The notes: generated from the sequence alone by a model not told the origin. A DNA stretch of 64,000 nucleotides from Hymenobacter sp. J193 (GCF_024700075.1 NZ_JAJONE010000001.1:744001-808000), one strand, 5' to 3'. Numbered from the stretch's first letter, positions 26,493 through 35,811 are shown. Numbers and translations are program-made.

Positions 26493-28515
26493 GGGCCACG
26501 CCCGTTTCCGGGTCCGCGGCGGGCAGCGTAAACCGAAATACCGACCCCTGCCCTTCCACGCTGTCAAAGGTGAGGCGGCCGCCGTTCAGCTCCGTAAATT
26601 CCTGGCATAGCCGCAAGCCCAGCCCGGTGCCTTCTTCGCGGGCTGTGCCGGGCGTGGTGTAGCCGATGGTAGCCTGCCGCAGCTTTTCCTGATTGGGGGG
26701 CGCAATACCCACACCGGTATCTGTTACCGCAATTTCCCATTCGGTGCCCCGGCGCCGGCCGGAAACCGTGACGGTGCCCCCGCCCGGCGTGAACTTAATG
26801 GCGTTGCTAAGCAGATTGCGCAAAATCAGCCGGCACATGTTTTCATCGGCGCGCACCAGGCAGGGCGGCAGCTCATTGCGCAGCTCTACGCCTTTGCGCT
26901 CGGCATCCAGCGTCAGCAGTGCTACACACTCCGCGGCAACTACCTCCAGCGGCAGCACCCGGGTTTGCACGCCTTCGTCGCGCATCTGCGTCATGGCCCA
27001 GTTCAGCAGGTTGTCGAGCAGTTCGAGGGTGGTGTTTAGGGTTCGGGTGAGGCGGTCCATGTGCGTTGCCAGCCGCTCGGGGGGCACGCTGCCTAGGTTG
27101 AGCAAGCTCAGGAGCGTATACAAGGAACTGAGGGGGGAGCGTAAGTCGTGGGAAATGACGGAGAACAGCATGTCCTTGCTGCGGTTCAGCCGGTCCAGCT
27201 CTTCCTTTTGCCGCTGAATAGCCAGATTTTTGCGTGAGAGCAGCCCATTGATGGCCGCCTGCCGGCGCCGGGCCAGGTACAGGCCGCCAGCCAGTAAAAG
27301 CAGCAGCACGGCCCCGAGTCCCAACCCATTGCGCCACCACATCTGCCGCTGCAGGTTGGCTTCCTGGCGGTGCCGCTCTTTCTGGAGTGCTACGATTTCC
27401 TGCTCCTTCTTCTCCGTTTCGTAGCGCATTCTGATTTCGGCCACCTCCGATCTGCGCTCCTCCGCCGCCACGCTGTCGGCCAGCAGGATATGCTGCGTAA
27501 GGGCCTTAAAGGCATTGGGGAAGCGCCCCTGCCGCCGGTGCAGCTCCGACAAGCTTAAGTAAAGGTTGCTGAGCTGACGCTTGTTGCCGCTGCGTTGCGC
27601 CAGCGGTACCGCCCGCAAAAAGTACCGCTCCGCCGCCGCCAGGTTCCCCGTAGAGTCGTGGGTGGCAGCCAGGGCCTCGTAGAGCATTGCCAGCAGCGAC
27701 AGGTCCTGCCGCCGGGGCATGGCAGCCAGCGCCTCCAGGTATACCTGCCGGGCCGCCGGGTACTTTCCCATAGCCATGTACAATTGCCCTACGCTATGCA
27801 ACACGTACCCGGTAGCTACGCTGTCGTGCAGCTGCCTGGAGCGCTGGGTACTTTGCTGCAGATACTGCAATGCCTGCGGAAAGCTGTCTTGAGCCAGGTA
27901 CATCCGTCCTACCGCGTGCAGGCCCACCGCCGCCCGGGCTGGCTCAGTCAGCCGCTGCCAGAGGAAGCTGGCCTGCTGGTAGCTTCCGGCAGCCTGCTCC
28001 CAGGCCTGCTGGCTGGCATACAGGTCGCCGAGGTGCTCGTGCACAATAGCCTGATTACGCTGGTCCCGGAGCTGAACGAATTTAGTTAGGGCCCGGCGGT
28101 ACCAGTGGCGGGCCCGGCCACTGTCGCCGCGCGCCACCTGCACCCGTCCCAGCAGGTCATAGGTAAGAGCGGTGGTAGCAGTGTCGCGGTAGGCTTCGCC
28201 CTGCTGCAGGGCCAGTTGGGCATGTTCCAGGGCTTCGTTGTAGCGGCGCAGATCCAGCAGGGCCACGGCCATCCGCATATAAGCGCGGGTGCGGGGAGCC
28301 GGACTGATCTGCAGCCTGCGCTGGGCTATCCGCAACGACTCCGCCGGGTTGGGTGAAGACAGCGGCGACGTGGGCAGCTGAGCCGGCAGTTTACGCTGCG
28401 TCAGGAAGCTGCTCGCAGTATCCGGCACGGGCTGCATACCTCGCACAGCGTGGGCGCATAGCCAAAGGAACAGCAGGGGCAGCAGGCGGGCGGGGCACAT
28501 AAAGCAGGAGCACAT
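26473..28515 (-). CDS. TPR-repeat sensor histidine kinase
   Basis: The 680-aa protein has an N-terminal hydrophobic signal (ATG at 28515 or, equally possible, 28500), several tetratricopeptide repeats in the periplasmic part (about 50-360; for example AVGLHAVGRMYLAQDSF), one membrane segment (about 397-415), then a dimerisation helix with the phospho-His in FSVISHDLRSPL and an HATPase domain with the N box NLLSNAIKF, G1 DTGVGIAPP and G2 GTGLGLRL. It is a typical Bacteroidota two-component sensor. The LytTR regulator converging on it is the obvious partner, but LytTR proteins often pair with another kinase class, so this is inference. Confidence 0.9.
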   Translation of the reverse strand: MCSCFMCPARLLPLLFLWLCAHAVRGMQPVPDTASSFLTQRKLPAQLPTSPLSSPNPAESLRIAQRRLQISPAPRTRAYMRMAVALLDLRRYNEALEHAQLALQQGEAYRDTATTALTYDLLGRVQVARGDSGRARHWYRRALTKFVQLRDQRNQAIVHEHLGDLYASQQAWEQAAGSYQQASFLWQRLTEPARAAVGLHAVGRMYLAQDSFPQALQYLQQSTQRSRQLHDSVATGYVLHSVGQLYMAMGKYPAARQVYLEALAAMPRRQDLSLLAMLYEALAATHDSTGNLAAAERYFLRAVPLAQRSGNKRQLSNLYLSLSELHRRQGRFPNAFKALTQHILLADSVAAEERRSEVAEIRMRYETEKKEQEIVALQKERHRQEANLQRQMWWRNGLGLGAVLLLLLAGGLYLARRRQAAINGLLSRKNLAIQRQKEELDRLNRSKDMLFSVISHDLRSPLSSLYTLLSLLNLGSVPPERLATHMDRLTRTLNTTLELLDNLLNWAMTQMRDEGVQTRVLPLEVVAAECVALLTLDAERKGVELRNELPPCLVRADENMCRLILRNLLSNAIKFTPGGGTVTVSGRRRGTEWEIAVTDTGVGIAPPNQEKLRQATIGYTTPGTAREEGTGLGLRLCQEFTELNGGRLTFDSVEGQGSVFRFTLPAADPETGVALSAAAG

Positions 28516-28611
28516 CAGCCGCCGGAGATAGGCTCTGATATAGTTGTTCTAAAATAGCAAATTTTTTATATCATCTAAGTTGTTGGCTATACTGCGAAGC
28601 GTCATTACTCA

Positions 28612-29385
28612 CTATTTTGTTTGCCACAGGCGCCACCATGGCAGGTAAGGTTGGTCGTGATGCTCGTAATGATACCCGAAAAAATAGCAGCTTACGAAGG
28701 CCCACACGTGGCGGCGCAACTGGCTGCGGGATTTATGCTGGTTGTCGGGGGCATGCTCGCCCCGGTGCGGTAGGTACGTACCGAAAAAGAATAATTGTAC
28801 CGTAGCCAGAACAGCCGGCACCATCCAGAAGGCAATAACGCTGCTTTGCGGAAAGAAAACCTTCAGGACGTTGTAGGTGGCCGCCATCAGCAGCACTTGC
28901 CACACGGTGACGTAGTTCCAGGCAAAGCGCCCAAACCACGGCAGAAACCCTTGGTGCTGCCCGTCGTGAAAGTCGGGGTCGTCGGGGGTGGCTACGTGGC
29001 GGTGGTGGGCGTGGTGCTTGGGCAGCATCCGCGGAAACCAGTTGAAGGCAAACAGCCCGGCCGTAAGGATGCCCACCGCGTTGTTGAGGCGTCGGTTGGA
29101 ACTCACCACGCCGTGCATGGCATCGTGCGCCGTGATAAACAAACCGGTATACAAATGCGTCTGCAGCAAAACCAACAGATACGGCCAGGGCTGCCGCCAG
29201 TTGGGCTGGTAGAAAGCCAACAGAAATGTGAGCAGCCCTCCCCAAGCCGCCAAAATCAACACAGCAGCCCCAAGTCCCTTGTAGCCTAGTGGCGCCGGTT
29301 TCACCCGCGGCGAATGCGTGAATGAGTGCATAAGTGAATCGTCATTCAGGGCTTGGCCAGCGCGGATTTCGGTCCCTTCACTCAT
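28612..29385 (-). CDS. crtW: Beta-carotene ketolase CrtW-like membrane oxygenase
   Basis: Di-iron membrane enzyme that puts 4-keto groups on beta-ring carotenoids. The 257-aa protein (ATG at 29385) has the three histidine boxes of the family: HDAMHG about residue 87, HHAHHRHVATPDDPDFH about 125 and HYEHHDQP about 242, with YLPHRGEH between, and about four membrane segments. A role in another fatty acid desaturase-like reaction cannot be excluded, but the match to CrtW motifs and the carotenoid neighbours make ketolase most likely. It is the last gene of the minus-strand carotenoid set, 16 nt after ispH. Confidence 0.85.
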   Translation of the reverse strand: MSEGTEIRAGQALNDDSLMHSFTHSPRVKPAPLGYKGLGAAVLILAAWGGLLTFLLAFYQPNWRQPWPYLLVLLQTHLYTGLFITAHDAMHGVVSSNRRLNNAVGILTAGLFAFNWFPRMLPKHHAHHRHVATPDDPDFHDGQHQGFLPWFGRFAWNYVTVWQVLLMAATYNVLKVFFPQSSVIAFWMVPAVLATVQLFFFGTYLPHRGEHAPDNQHKSRSQLRRHVWAFVSCYFFGYHYEHHDQPYLPWWRLWQTK

Positions 29386-29401
29386 GCAACAAACCACCAA
29401 A

Positions 29402-30250
29402 TCATAGCTGAAGCAAGGCGTCGCGCACCTGCTCCATCAGCCACATGGGCGTGCTGGTGGCTCCGCAAATACCTACCGACTGGCCGGGCTGAAACCACTC
29501 AGCGCGCAACTCGTCGGTTCTGGAAATAAAGTGCGTGGCCGAGTTGGTTTCCTTGCAGACCTGGTAGAGCACCTTGCCATTGGAGCTTTTGGTGCCCGAT
29601 ACAAACACAATCTGGTCGAACTGCGCGGCAAAGCGCCGCAGGTCCTTGTCGCGGTTGCTTACCTGCCGGCAGATGGTGTCGTTGGCGTTTACCTGGTAGC
29701 CGCGCTGCTCCAGCTCGCCCTTGATGCGGTAAAATGAATCGGTGCTTTTGGTGGTCTGGCTGTAGAGGGTGATGTTGGCCGGCAGCTTGTGGCTCAGCAG
29801 CTCATCCAGGTTCTCAAATACCACGGCCGCCCCGCCAGTCTGGCCCAGCAGACCGCGCACCTCGGCATGACCGTGCTTGCCATAAATAAAAATCTGGTCT
29901 TTGCGGTCGAAGCTGGTTTTGATGCGGTTCTGCAGCTTCAGCACCACCGGGCAGGAGGCGTCAATCAGCGTCAGGTTGTTTTCCAGGGCCATCTGGTAGG
30001 TGCTCGGCGGCTCACCATGTGCCCGGATAAGCACCGCCTCGTCGCGCAGGCCGGCCAACTCATCGTAGTTGATGATGCGCAGCCCGCGCCCTTCCAGCCG
30101 CTGCACCTCCTCGTCGTTGTGCACAATGTCGCCCAGGCAATAGAGGTAGCCCTGTTCTTCCAGCAAGTCCTCGGCCATCTGGATAGCATAGATGACGCCA
30201 AAGCAAAAGCCGGAGTTGGGGTCGATACGGACGCTCAGGTGGTACGGCAT
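29402..30250 (-). CDS. ispH: 4-hydroxy-3-methylbut-2-enyl diphosphate reductase IspH
   Basis: [4Fe-4S] enzyme for the last step of the MEP pathway, making IPP and DMAPP. The 282-aa protein has the three cluster cysteines in GFCFGV, DASCPVV and GICGATSTP, and the substrate-binding AHGEP, GKHGHAEV and KSSN sequences. It lies in the carotenoid gene group, where it would supply isoprene units for the pigments. Confidence 0.96.
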   Translation of the reverse strand: MPYHLSVRIDPNSGFCFGVIYAIQMAEDLLEEQGYLYCLGDIVHNDEEVQRLEGRGLRIINYDELAGLRDEAVLIRAHGEPPSTYQMALENNLTLIDASCPVVLKLQNRIKTSFDRKDQIFIYGKHGHAEVRGLLGQTGGAAVVFENLDELLSHKLPANITLYSQTTKSTDSFYRIKGELEQRGYQVNANDTICRQVSNRDKDLRRFAAQFDQIVFVSGTKSSNGKVLYQVCKETNSATHFISRTDELRAEWFQPGQSVGICGATSTPMWLMEQVRDALLQL

Positions 30251-30399
30251 AACTGTCGAGTAACTACCAGTACGTACGGAATGTTATACCCGGATTGCTA
30301 AAAGATACGGAGTTTTGCGCTTTTCTGCCCTCAATTTATCCTAGCCTTGCAACCTACTGGTCCTCTGCTGACTGCTCCCCGTGTAATAACGGCCGGCCA

Positions 30400-30924
30400 C
30401 TACAGACGCGCCAGCTTCTCGGCATCGGGGCCCGTCACGTGGCCGCGCTCCACCAGGAAGTCGCGCACCAGGCTAAAGGATTCAGCATCGAGGCCGGACT
30501 CAGGGTGCTTGAGCAGCGTAGTCAGCAGAAACTGCCGGTCTTCGTCCACGTGCTGGCTCATGCCCAGAAAGCCGGGCAGGTTGCTTTCCACGCTCAGGCG
30601 CAGAAAGCGGATTTCGGCGTTATCGGCGTCCAGCTTCACAGCCTGGTCAAACTGCCGGCTGGCATTCTGCACGTAGCTAAGCTTGTTGAACATGGACGCG
30701 TCCCGGGCGCGGATGGCTTCGGCGGCGGCTTTGTAAGCCAGCACCACGGCATCCTGCTGCGAGTAGGCCGCCATGAGCTTATGAAACTTCTCACCGGCTT
30801 CCTTGCTGGCAGCGGCTTGCTGGTACTGGCGGCGCAGGTGCGCTACGGCGTAGGGGTTGGCTTCGGTCGACACGAGGGGGGAGAAGGTCAGAGTCAGAAA
30901 GAAAAACAGGAAACGCAGCTTCAC
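30400..30924 (-). CDS. Secreted protein of unknown function next to crtB
   Basis: From the GTG at 30924 (VKLRFLFFFL) the 174-aa product has a clear signal peptide cut near VSTEA-NP (about 22) and a helical mature part with a TPR-like spacing (ASRQFDQAVKLDADNAEIRFLRL). I recognise no catalytic motif. It begins 20 nt after the crtB stop on the same strand, so it is probably co-transcribed with crtI-crtB. A role in carotenoid assembly or placement is possible but not shown by the sequence. The GTG start is chosen because it gives a complete signal peptide. Confidence 0.65.
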   Translation of the reverse strand: MKLRFLFFFLTLTFSPLVSTEANPYAVAHLRRQYQQAAASKEAGEKFHKLMAAYSQQDAVVLAYKAAAEAIRARDASMFNKLSYVQNASRQFDQAVKLDADNAEIRFLRLSVESNLPGFLGMSQHVDEDRQFLLTTLLKHPESGLDAESFSLVRDFLVERGHVTGPDAEKLARL

Positions 30925-30943
30925 GGCAGGCAGAGTTCGGGGG

Positions 30944-31786
30944 CTAGATAGCCCGGAGGCGGTAGCGAAAGTACGAACCGAGCAGCAACAGCAGCTTGGT
31001 ATTGTCGGGTACGCGGATTCGCTCGCCCAGGATGCTGGCTGCCGGCAGCTGCCGGATTTTATGGAAGAGCTTGAGGTAATACACGTAGGCCAGGTACACG
31101 CCCAGCCGGGCCGCGCGCGGCAACTGTACGATGCCCGCATAGCCGGCCTCGAAATCGGCCCGGATGTCGGCCTCAATGGTGCACTTCACTTCATCGGTAA
31201 ACCGCTCGTACTGCACGCCGGGGAAATACACGCGGCCCCGCTCCTCGTAGTCGGAGCGGATGTCGCGCAGGAAATTCACTTTCTGAAAGGCCGAACCCAG
31301 CCGCCGGGCCGGCTCCCGCAGCCGGTCGAACAGCGCCGCATTTCCTTCGCAGAAGATGCGCAGGCACATCAGCCCCACCACTTCGGCCGAGCCGTAGATG
31401 TACCGCTCGTACAAGGACTGGTTGTAGCTGTGGTCGTCGAGGTCCATTTCCATGCTGTACAGAAAGGCGTCGATAAACTCCCGGTCGATGCCGTAGCCGT
31501 GTACCACATCCTGGAAGGCGTGCAGCACCGGGTTCAGGCTGATTTTAAGATCCAGCGCCTCGTAGGTCTGCCGCCGAAAATCCGCGAACAGGGCCGCTTT
31601 GTCGTGGGCGTGAAAGGTGTCCACGATTTCATCGGCCCAGCGCACAAAGCCATACACGGAATACACCGGCAGGTGAAACCGCGCATCCAGCGTGCGGATT
31701 CCCAGCGTGAACGAGGTACTGTAGCGCTGGGTAATCAGCTTGCTGCAAGCCCGGCTGGTTTCAGTAAACAGGGCAACGTGGTCCAT
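30944..31786 (-). CDS. crtB: Phytoene synthase CrtB
   Basis: Joins two geranylgeranyl diphosphates to phytoene. The 280-aa protein has the two aspartate-rich Mg2+ sites of head-to-head prenyl synthases, DEIVD (in RWADEIVDTF, about residue 50) and DIRSD (in NFLRDIRSDYEERGR, about 180), and YIYGSAEVVGL. The length is normal. It follows crtI and precedes the unknown secreted gene. An AT-rich stretch resembling the dcw repeats (AATTAACAATTCAGAATC) touches its start. Confidence 0.95.
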   Translation of the reverse strand: MDHVALFTETSRACSKLITQRYSTSFTLGIRTLDARFHLPVYSVYGFVRWADEIVDTFHAHDKAALFADFRRQTYEALDLKISLNPVLHAFQDVVHGYGIDREFIDAFLYSMEMDLDDHSYNQSLYERYIYGSAEVVGLMCLRIFCEGNAALFDRLREPARRLGSAFQKVNFLRDIRSDYEERGRVYFPGVQYERFTDEVKCTIEADIRADFEAGYAGIVQLPRAARLGVYLAYVYYLKLFHKIRQLPAASILGERIRVPDNTKLLLLLGSYFRYRLRAI

Positions 31787-31891
31787 TCTTTTGAAATTAA
31801 CAATTCAGAATCAGCCATGAAGAATCGGCCCATACAGCCTTGCTTGCTGCCATAAGCTTCTCCTGCTTTACCAATTCCTCCTTTATCTTCC

Positions 31892-33364
31892 TTACTTATT
31901 CTCCTTCTCTACTTCCCGGGCCACCACCTGCCCGGAGATGAGCGAAGGCGGCACGCCGGGCCCCGGCACGGTAAGCTGACCCGTAAAATACAAGTTGCTG
32001 ACCTTTTTACTTTTAAGCGAAGGTTTCAGGATGGCCGTTTGGCGCAGCGTGTTGGCCAGCCCGTAGGCATTGCCTTTGTAGCTGTGGTAGTCGTCCCGGA
32101 AATCCTGGTGGGCGTAGCTGCGCTTGTACACCACCGCGTCGCGGATGCTGGTGCCGCAGTGGCGCTCCAGCCGCTCCATAATCAGGTGGTAGTAATGCTC
32201 CCGGGTAACTTCGGGGTCAGGCAGGTCGGGGGCCACCGGTATCAGCAGAAACAGGTTTTCGCATCCTTCGGGCGCCACGCTTGGGTCGGTTTGGGAAGGC
32301 GCGCAGGCGTAGAACAGCGGCCGGCTAGGCCACTTGGGCTCCTCATAGATTTCCTGGGCATGCAGGCTAAAGTCCTCGTCGAAAAACAGATTGTGGTGGC
32401 GCAGGTTGGGCAGCCGCTTGTTCACGCCCAGGTAAAACAAAAGCGAAGAGGGCGCCATGGTGCGTGAGTTCCAGTAGGCTTCGTCGTAGCGGCGCCACTC
32501 GGGTGCCAGCAGGTGCTGCTCGGCGTGGTGGTAGTCGGCACCGGCCACTACTACATCGGCGGGGCGGAAGCCGGCGGCGGTTTGCACGCCGGTGGCGCGG
32601 CCCTTTTCCACTACTATCTGCTGCACGGGCACGTTGTATTCCAGCTGCACGCCTTGCTCCTGGGCCAGCTGCACCATGCCTTCCACAATTTTGTGCATGC
32701 CACCCATCGGGTACCAGGTGCCCAGCGCCAGGTCGGCGTAGTTCATGAGCGAGTACAGGGCGGGCGTGTTTTCGGAGGTGGCCCCCAGAAACAGAATGGG
32801 AAACTCGACCAGCTCCAAAAGGCGCGGGTCTTTGAAAAACTTGCGCACGTGCCGGTGCATACTCTGCAGCAAGTCCAGGCGCACGGCGTCTACGAGCAGG
32901 CGAGGGTCGGCAAACTCCAGGAGCGAGCGGCCGGGCATATGCACGAATTTATTGATGCCGACTTGGTATTTATAAGCTGCCTGCCGTAGGAACTCGTCCA
33001 GCCGGGCGGCGCTGCCGGGCTCCAACTGCTCAAACAGCTCCCGCAGCTCGCTCATACGGGCCGGAATATCCACCGCTTCGGGGCCTTTGAAAATCACCTG
33101 GTACGAAGGGTCCAGCCGCACCAGATCGTAGTAATCGGCTACTTTCTTGCCGAAGCGGGCAAAGTACTGCTCAAACACATCCGGCATCCAGTACCAGCTC
33201 GGGCCCATATCAAAGGTGAAACCCTCGGCCCTGAAAAGCCGGGCCCGGCCGCCGGGGCCCTCGTTCTTCTCCAGCACCGTGACCCGGAAGCCCTGCTGCG
33301 CCAGCGAAGTAGCCGCCGCCAGCCCCGCAAAACCGGCCCCTATAACAATGACGTGTTTACTCAA
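31892..33364 (-). CDS. crtI: Phytoene desaturase CrtI
   Basis: FAD-dependent enzyme that desaturates phytoene towards lycopene. The 490-aa protein has the N-terminal dinucleotide fold VIGAGFAGLAAATSL with EKNEGPGGRARLF, and the C-terminal CrtI signature region YFTGQLTVPGPGVPPSLISGQ. It lies 105 nt upstream of crtB on the same strand. No lycopene cyclase gene is seen in the window, so the next step must be encoded elsewhere. Confidence 0.96.
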   Translation of the reverse strand: MSKHVIVIGAGFAGLAAATSLAQQGFRVTVLEKNEGPGGRARLFRAEGFTFDMGPSWYWMPDVFEQYFARFGKKVADYYDLVRLDPSYQVIFKGPEAVDIPARMSELRELFEQLEPGSAARLDEFLRQAAYKYQVGINKFVHMPGRSLLEFADPRLLVDAVRLDLLQSMHRHVRKFFKDPRLLELVEFPILFLGATSENTPALYSLMNYADLALGTWYPMGGMHKIVEGMVQLAQEQGVQLEYNVPVQQIVVEKGRATGVQTAAGFRPADVVVAGADYHHAEQHLLAPEWRRYDEAYWNSRTMAPSSLLFYLGVNKRLPNLRHHNLFFDEDFSLHAQEIYEEPKWPSRPLFYACAPSQTDPSVAPEGCENLFLLIPVAPDLPDPEVTREHYYHLIMERLERHCGTSIRDAVVYKRSYAHQDFRDDYHSYKGNAYGLANTLRQTAILKPSLKSKKVSNLYFTGQLTVPGPGVPPSLISGQVVAREVEKENK

Positions 33365-33604
33365 AGCAGCAGAAAAATCGAAATTTAGGTGGCAGCCAGC
33401 GCCGCCTCACGGCACGAAGATGCAGATTCAAAGCTAAACCGAAACCGCTGGCGGACCTGAAAATATGGTTGAGCTTCAGCAGCGAAAAAAGCTTTGGAGG
33501 TCAGAACAGGCCGGACACAAACCGGGCCGCGAGCGAGGCAACTTGCGCTGCCGTCACCCGCGGCCCGTGATACGCCCGGGGCGGTTGTACTCTCTCCCTA
33601 TTCC

Positions 33605-34120
33605 CTACACGCCGGGGGCGTATACCTTTAATACGTCTTTCAGCTCTTTTCGGGCAATATGAATCCGATTTTTTACGGTCCCGATTGGAATTTGCAGCTT
33701 CTCGGCTATTTCCAGGTACTTATAGCCGATGTAGTACATCATGAAAGGCGTCCGATAATCAGCCGACAGGCCCGCAATGGCCTCATTGATATCCGTCACC
33801 ACAAAGTCGCTGGTGGCGCCGTTGTGGGTAATGTAGTTTTCGTCGGTGTTGAAGTACTGGAAGTACTCGGTGCTGTCGATGTTGCTGTTGCGCTTCGTTA
33901 TCTTGTTGTAGTTATTGATAAACGTGTTGCGCATGATGGTGTACAGCCATGCCTTCAGGTTGGTGCCCGCTTTGAACTTGTCCTTGTTCAGCAGCGCCTT
34001 GAGCAGGGTTTCCTGCACCAAATCCTTGGCATCGTCGGCGTCGCGGGTCAGGTTCATCGCCACGGGCTTCAGCGAGTAGGAAATCTTCTGTACTTGATTG
34101 GTAAATTCCAGCGAGGTCAT
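33605..34120 (-). CDS. ECF-type RNA polymerase sigma factor
   Basis: The 171-aa protein has sigma region 2 (about 12-80; DLVQETLLKALLNKDKF, LKAWLYTIMRNTFIN) and region 4 (about 110-165; YKYLEIAEKLQIPIGTVKNRIHIAR). No anti-sigma gene is adjacent. It lies between the carH-like and crtI genes on the same strand, which suggests a role in light or stress control of pigments, as with CarQ- and LitS-type ECF factors. It has its own -7 box 32 nt before the start. Confidence 0.92.
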   Translation of the reverse strand: MTSLEFTNQVQKISYSLKPVAMNLTRDADDAKDLVQETLLKALLNKDKFKAGTNLKAWLYTIMRNTFINNYNKITKRNSNIDSTEYFQYFNTDENYITHNGATSDFVVTDINEAIAGLSADYRTPFMMYYIGYKYLEIAEKLQIPIGTVKNRIHIARKELKDVLKVYAPGV

Positions 34121-34140
34121 ACTGTTTAGCTTTTCGTGGC

Positions 34141-34150
34141 AAAAAGTTAA
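34141..34150 (-). promoter_or_regulatory. Decamer AAAAAGTTAA before the sigma gene
   Basis: This 10-mer, 21 nt before the sigma factor start, also occurs 25 nt before the crtZ start in the same orientation. It may be a shared operator or a leader element; with two copies it could also be chance in AT-rich DNA. Confidence 0.25.
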
Positions 34151-34151
34151 A

Positions 34152-34159
34152 CAAATATA
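34152..34159 (-). promoter_or_regulatory. -7 box of the sigma factor gene
   Basis: The minus strand reads TATATTTG, an exact TAnnTTTG match, 32 nt before the start codon. The spacing equals that of several other promoters in this window. Confidence 0.6.
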
Positions 34160-34372
34160 CGAGTTGAATTGAAACTAGTATGGTTGCACAAAAGAAAATT
34201 TTCTACAACCGGCTATTCCCCTTCGCCCGACCTGCATAACCTACGAAGCCGCTGAGATTCAGGATCGAATTCAATCCGTGCAAAATTCGGCCGGCCCTGT
34301 TCCGCTGGCCGGAAAGGGAGTTTAACTGCCTTGACTCTATAAATGGACGCCGGTCGGCGGAAAAGGCTGCGC

Positions 34373-35284
34373 CTAGGCTGCTGCTGCTGCCTCGCAGCAG
34401 GTGCATAGCCGGCTGGCCAGCGCCAGGAAGTCGGTCATCAGCCGGACGCGGACTGTATTGGGGGGCAGTTGCAGGCCTGGCTGTTGGGCCAGAGGACCGT
34501 ACAGGTATAGCATTACCTCGGGGCACAGGCTATGTACCTGCTCCACAAAATTCTGTACCCGGTCACGCTCTGGCAAGGCCGTCATCACGGTGCACAAAGC
34601 GTGTGGGTGGTAGGTTTCGCACACCAATTTCAGCTCGGCAGTGGGCAGGTTCTGCCCCAGGTACAGCACATGCTGCTTGCGGGCACGCAGCACGTAGTTC
34701 ATAAACAGCAAGGCTAGCTCGTGCATTTCGCCCTCAGGCAGAAACAGCACCCAGCGGCGGGCTTCCGAGGGCTTGACAGGGGGCAGCGTATCAATAGCCA
34801 CCATCATTTTCTGGCGCAGCAGGTTGGTTACCAGATGCTCTTGCGCCGGATTAACCGAGCCGGCCTGCCACATTACGCCGATGCGCTGCAGAAACGGGTA
34901 AGCCACATGCATAATAGCGTCCTCGAAGCCGAGTTCCTTAATAGCGGTGTTCAGCAGGCAGCACAGGCGGCGCTCATCCATTTCCAGCATGGCCGCCAGC
35001 AGCGAATTCACTTGCTGGCAATAGTCCTGCGCGTCGTCGCAGCAGGAAATGACGGCTTGGCTGAGCTCCTCGGGAGCCAGTTGGGCAATGCGCGAAATAC
35101 GGTGGCCGCGGGCGCAGAGCGTGGCCACGTTCAACAGGCGGCGCAGGTCTTCGTCGCAGTACGTACGGATGTTGGTAGAAGTGCGCACTGGCTGCAGAAT
35201 GCCGTAGCGCTGCTCCCACATCCGAATGGTGTGGGCCTTGATGCCGGAGAGCTGCTCCAGGTCGCTGATAGAAAACTGTCCCAC
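34373..35284 (-). CDS. CarH-like MerR-family regulator with B12-binding domain
   Basis: The 303-aa protein joins a MerR winged helix (1-70; FSISDLEQLSGIKAHTIRMW) to a helical cap and a cobalamin-binding Rossmann domain (about 175-295). The adenosylcobalamin photoreceptor motif W-x9-EH is present (Trp139, Glu149, His150), as is the lower-ligand motif E-x-H (Glu186, His188). In CarH, the dark form blocks carotenoid genes and light breaks the Co-C bond. Two differences: the residue after the Trp, a His that ligates cobalt after light in Thermus CarH, is Gln140, and the usual Gly after ExHxx is Ala191. It starts with GTG overlapping the crtZ stop by 1 nt (TAGTG), so both are co-translated. Confidence 0.88.
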   Translation of the reverse strand: MGQFSISDLEQLSGIKAHTIRMWEQRYGILQPVRTSTNIRTYCDEDLRRLLNVATLCARGHRISRIAQLAPEELSQAVISCCDDAQDYCQQVNSLLAAMLEMDERRLCCLLNTAIKELGFEDAIMHVAYPFLQRIGVMWQAGSVNPAQEHLVTNLLRQKMMVAIDTLPPVKPSEARRWVLFLPEGEMHELALLFMNYVLRARKQHVLYLGQNLPTAELKLVCETYHPHALCTVMTALPERDRVQNFVEQVHSLCPEVMLYLYGPLAQQPGLQLPPNTVRVRLMTDFLALASRLCTCCEAAAAA

Positions 35285-35787
35285 TACTTCCTTTCCTTTT
35301 GCTGATGACTAATAGCTGGCCGCACCGGCGCTGGCCGGCGCCAGGCCAGCAGATAATACTTGGGCGACACCCACAGCATGCCAAACTCCTCGGATCCGTC
35401 GCGGCCAGTGGTTTTGTGGTGCATCTTGTGGGCCATGTTCAGGGCACGCAGATACGCATTGCGTGACTTACGCCAGAAGCGCAGGCGGCCATGAATCAAT
35501 ACATCGTGCACGAAAAAGTACACGCAGCCGTAGCTGGCAATGCCCACGCCCACCCAGAAACGCCAGTCTTTAGCCGGCGCACCAAAATGGATGCACAGCA
35601 TGGAGAGCGTACCGTAGAACAGGAAAAAGAAGTCGTTGCGCTCAAAGCGGTGCGGGTGGCGCACGTGGTGCGAGCGGTGCAGAAACCATAAGGGCCCGTG
35701 CAGCACAAACTTGTGCATGCCCCAGGCGACCAGCTCCATTCCCAGAAAGGTAGCCGTGGTTACGGCTACGGCTGCCAGCGTTGTCAT
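35284..35787 (-). CDS. crtZ: Beta-carotene hydroxylase CrtZ
   Basis: Di-iron membrane hydroxylase acting at C3 of beta rings. The 167-aa protein (ATG at 35787; a TTG three codons upstream is also open) has the histidine clusters HKFVLHG, HRSHHVRHPHR, HDVLIHGR and HKMHHK of the family and about four membrane segments. It is the first gene of the carotenoid set and is followed with 1-nt overlap by the carH-like gene. With CrtW it would lead to astaxanthin-type ketohydroxy carotenoids. Confidence 0.93.
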   Translation of the reverse strand: MTTLAAVAVTTATFLGMELVAWGMHKFVLHGPLWFLHRSHHVRHPHRFERNDFFFLFYGTLSMLCIHFGAPAKDWRFWVGVGIASYGCVYFFVHDVLIHGRLRFWRKSRNAYLRALNMAHKMHHKTTGRDGSEEFGMLWVSPKYYLLAWRRPAPVRPAISHQQKERK

Positions 35788-35811
35788 GGGGTGCAAACCA
35801 GCAGAAGAACT

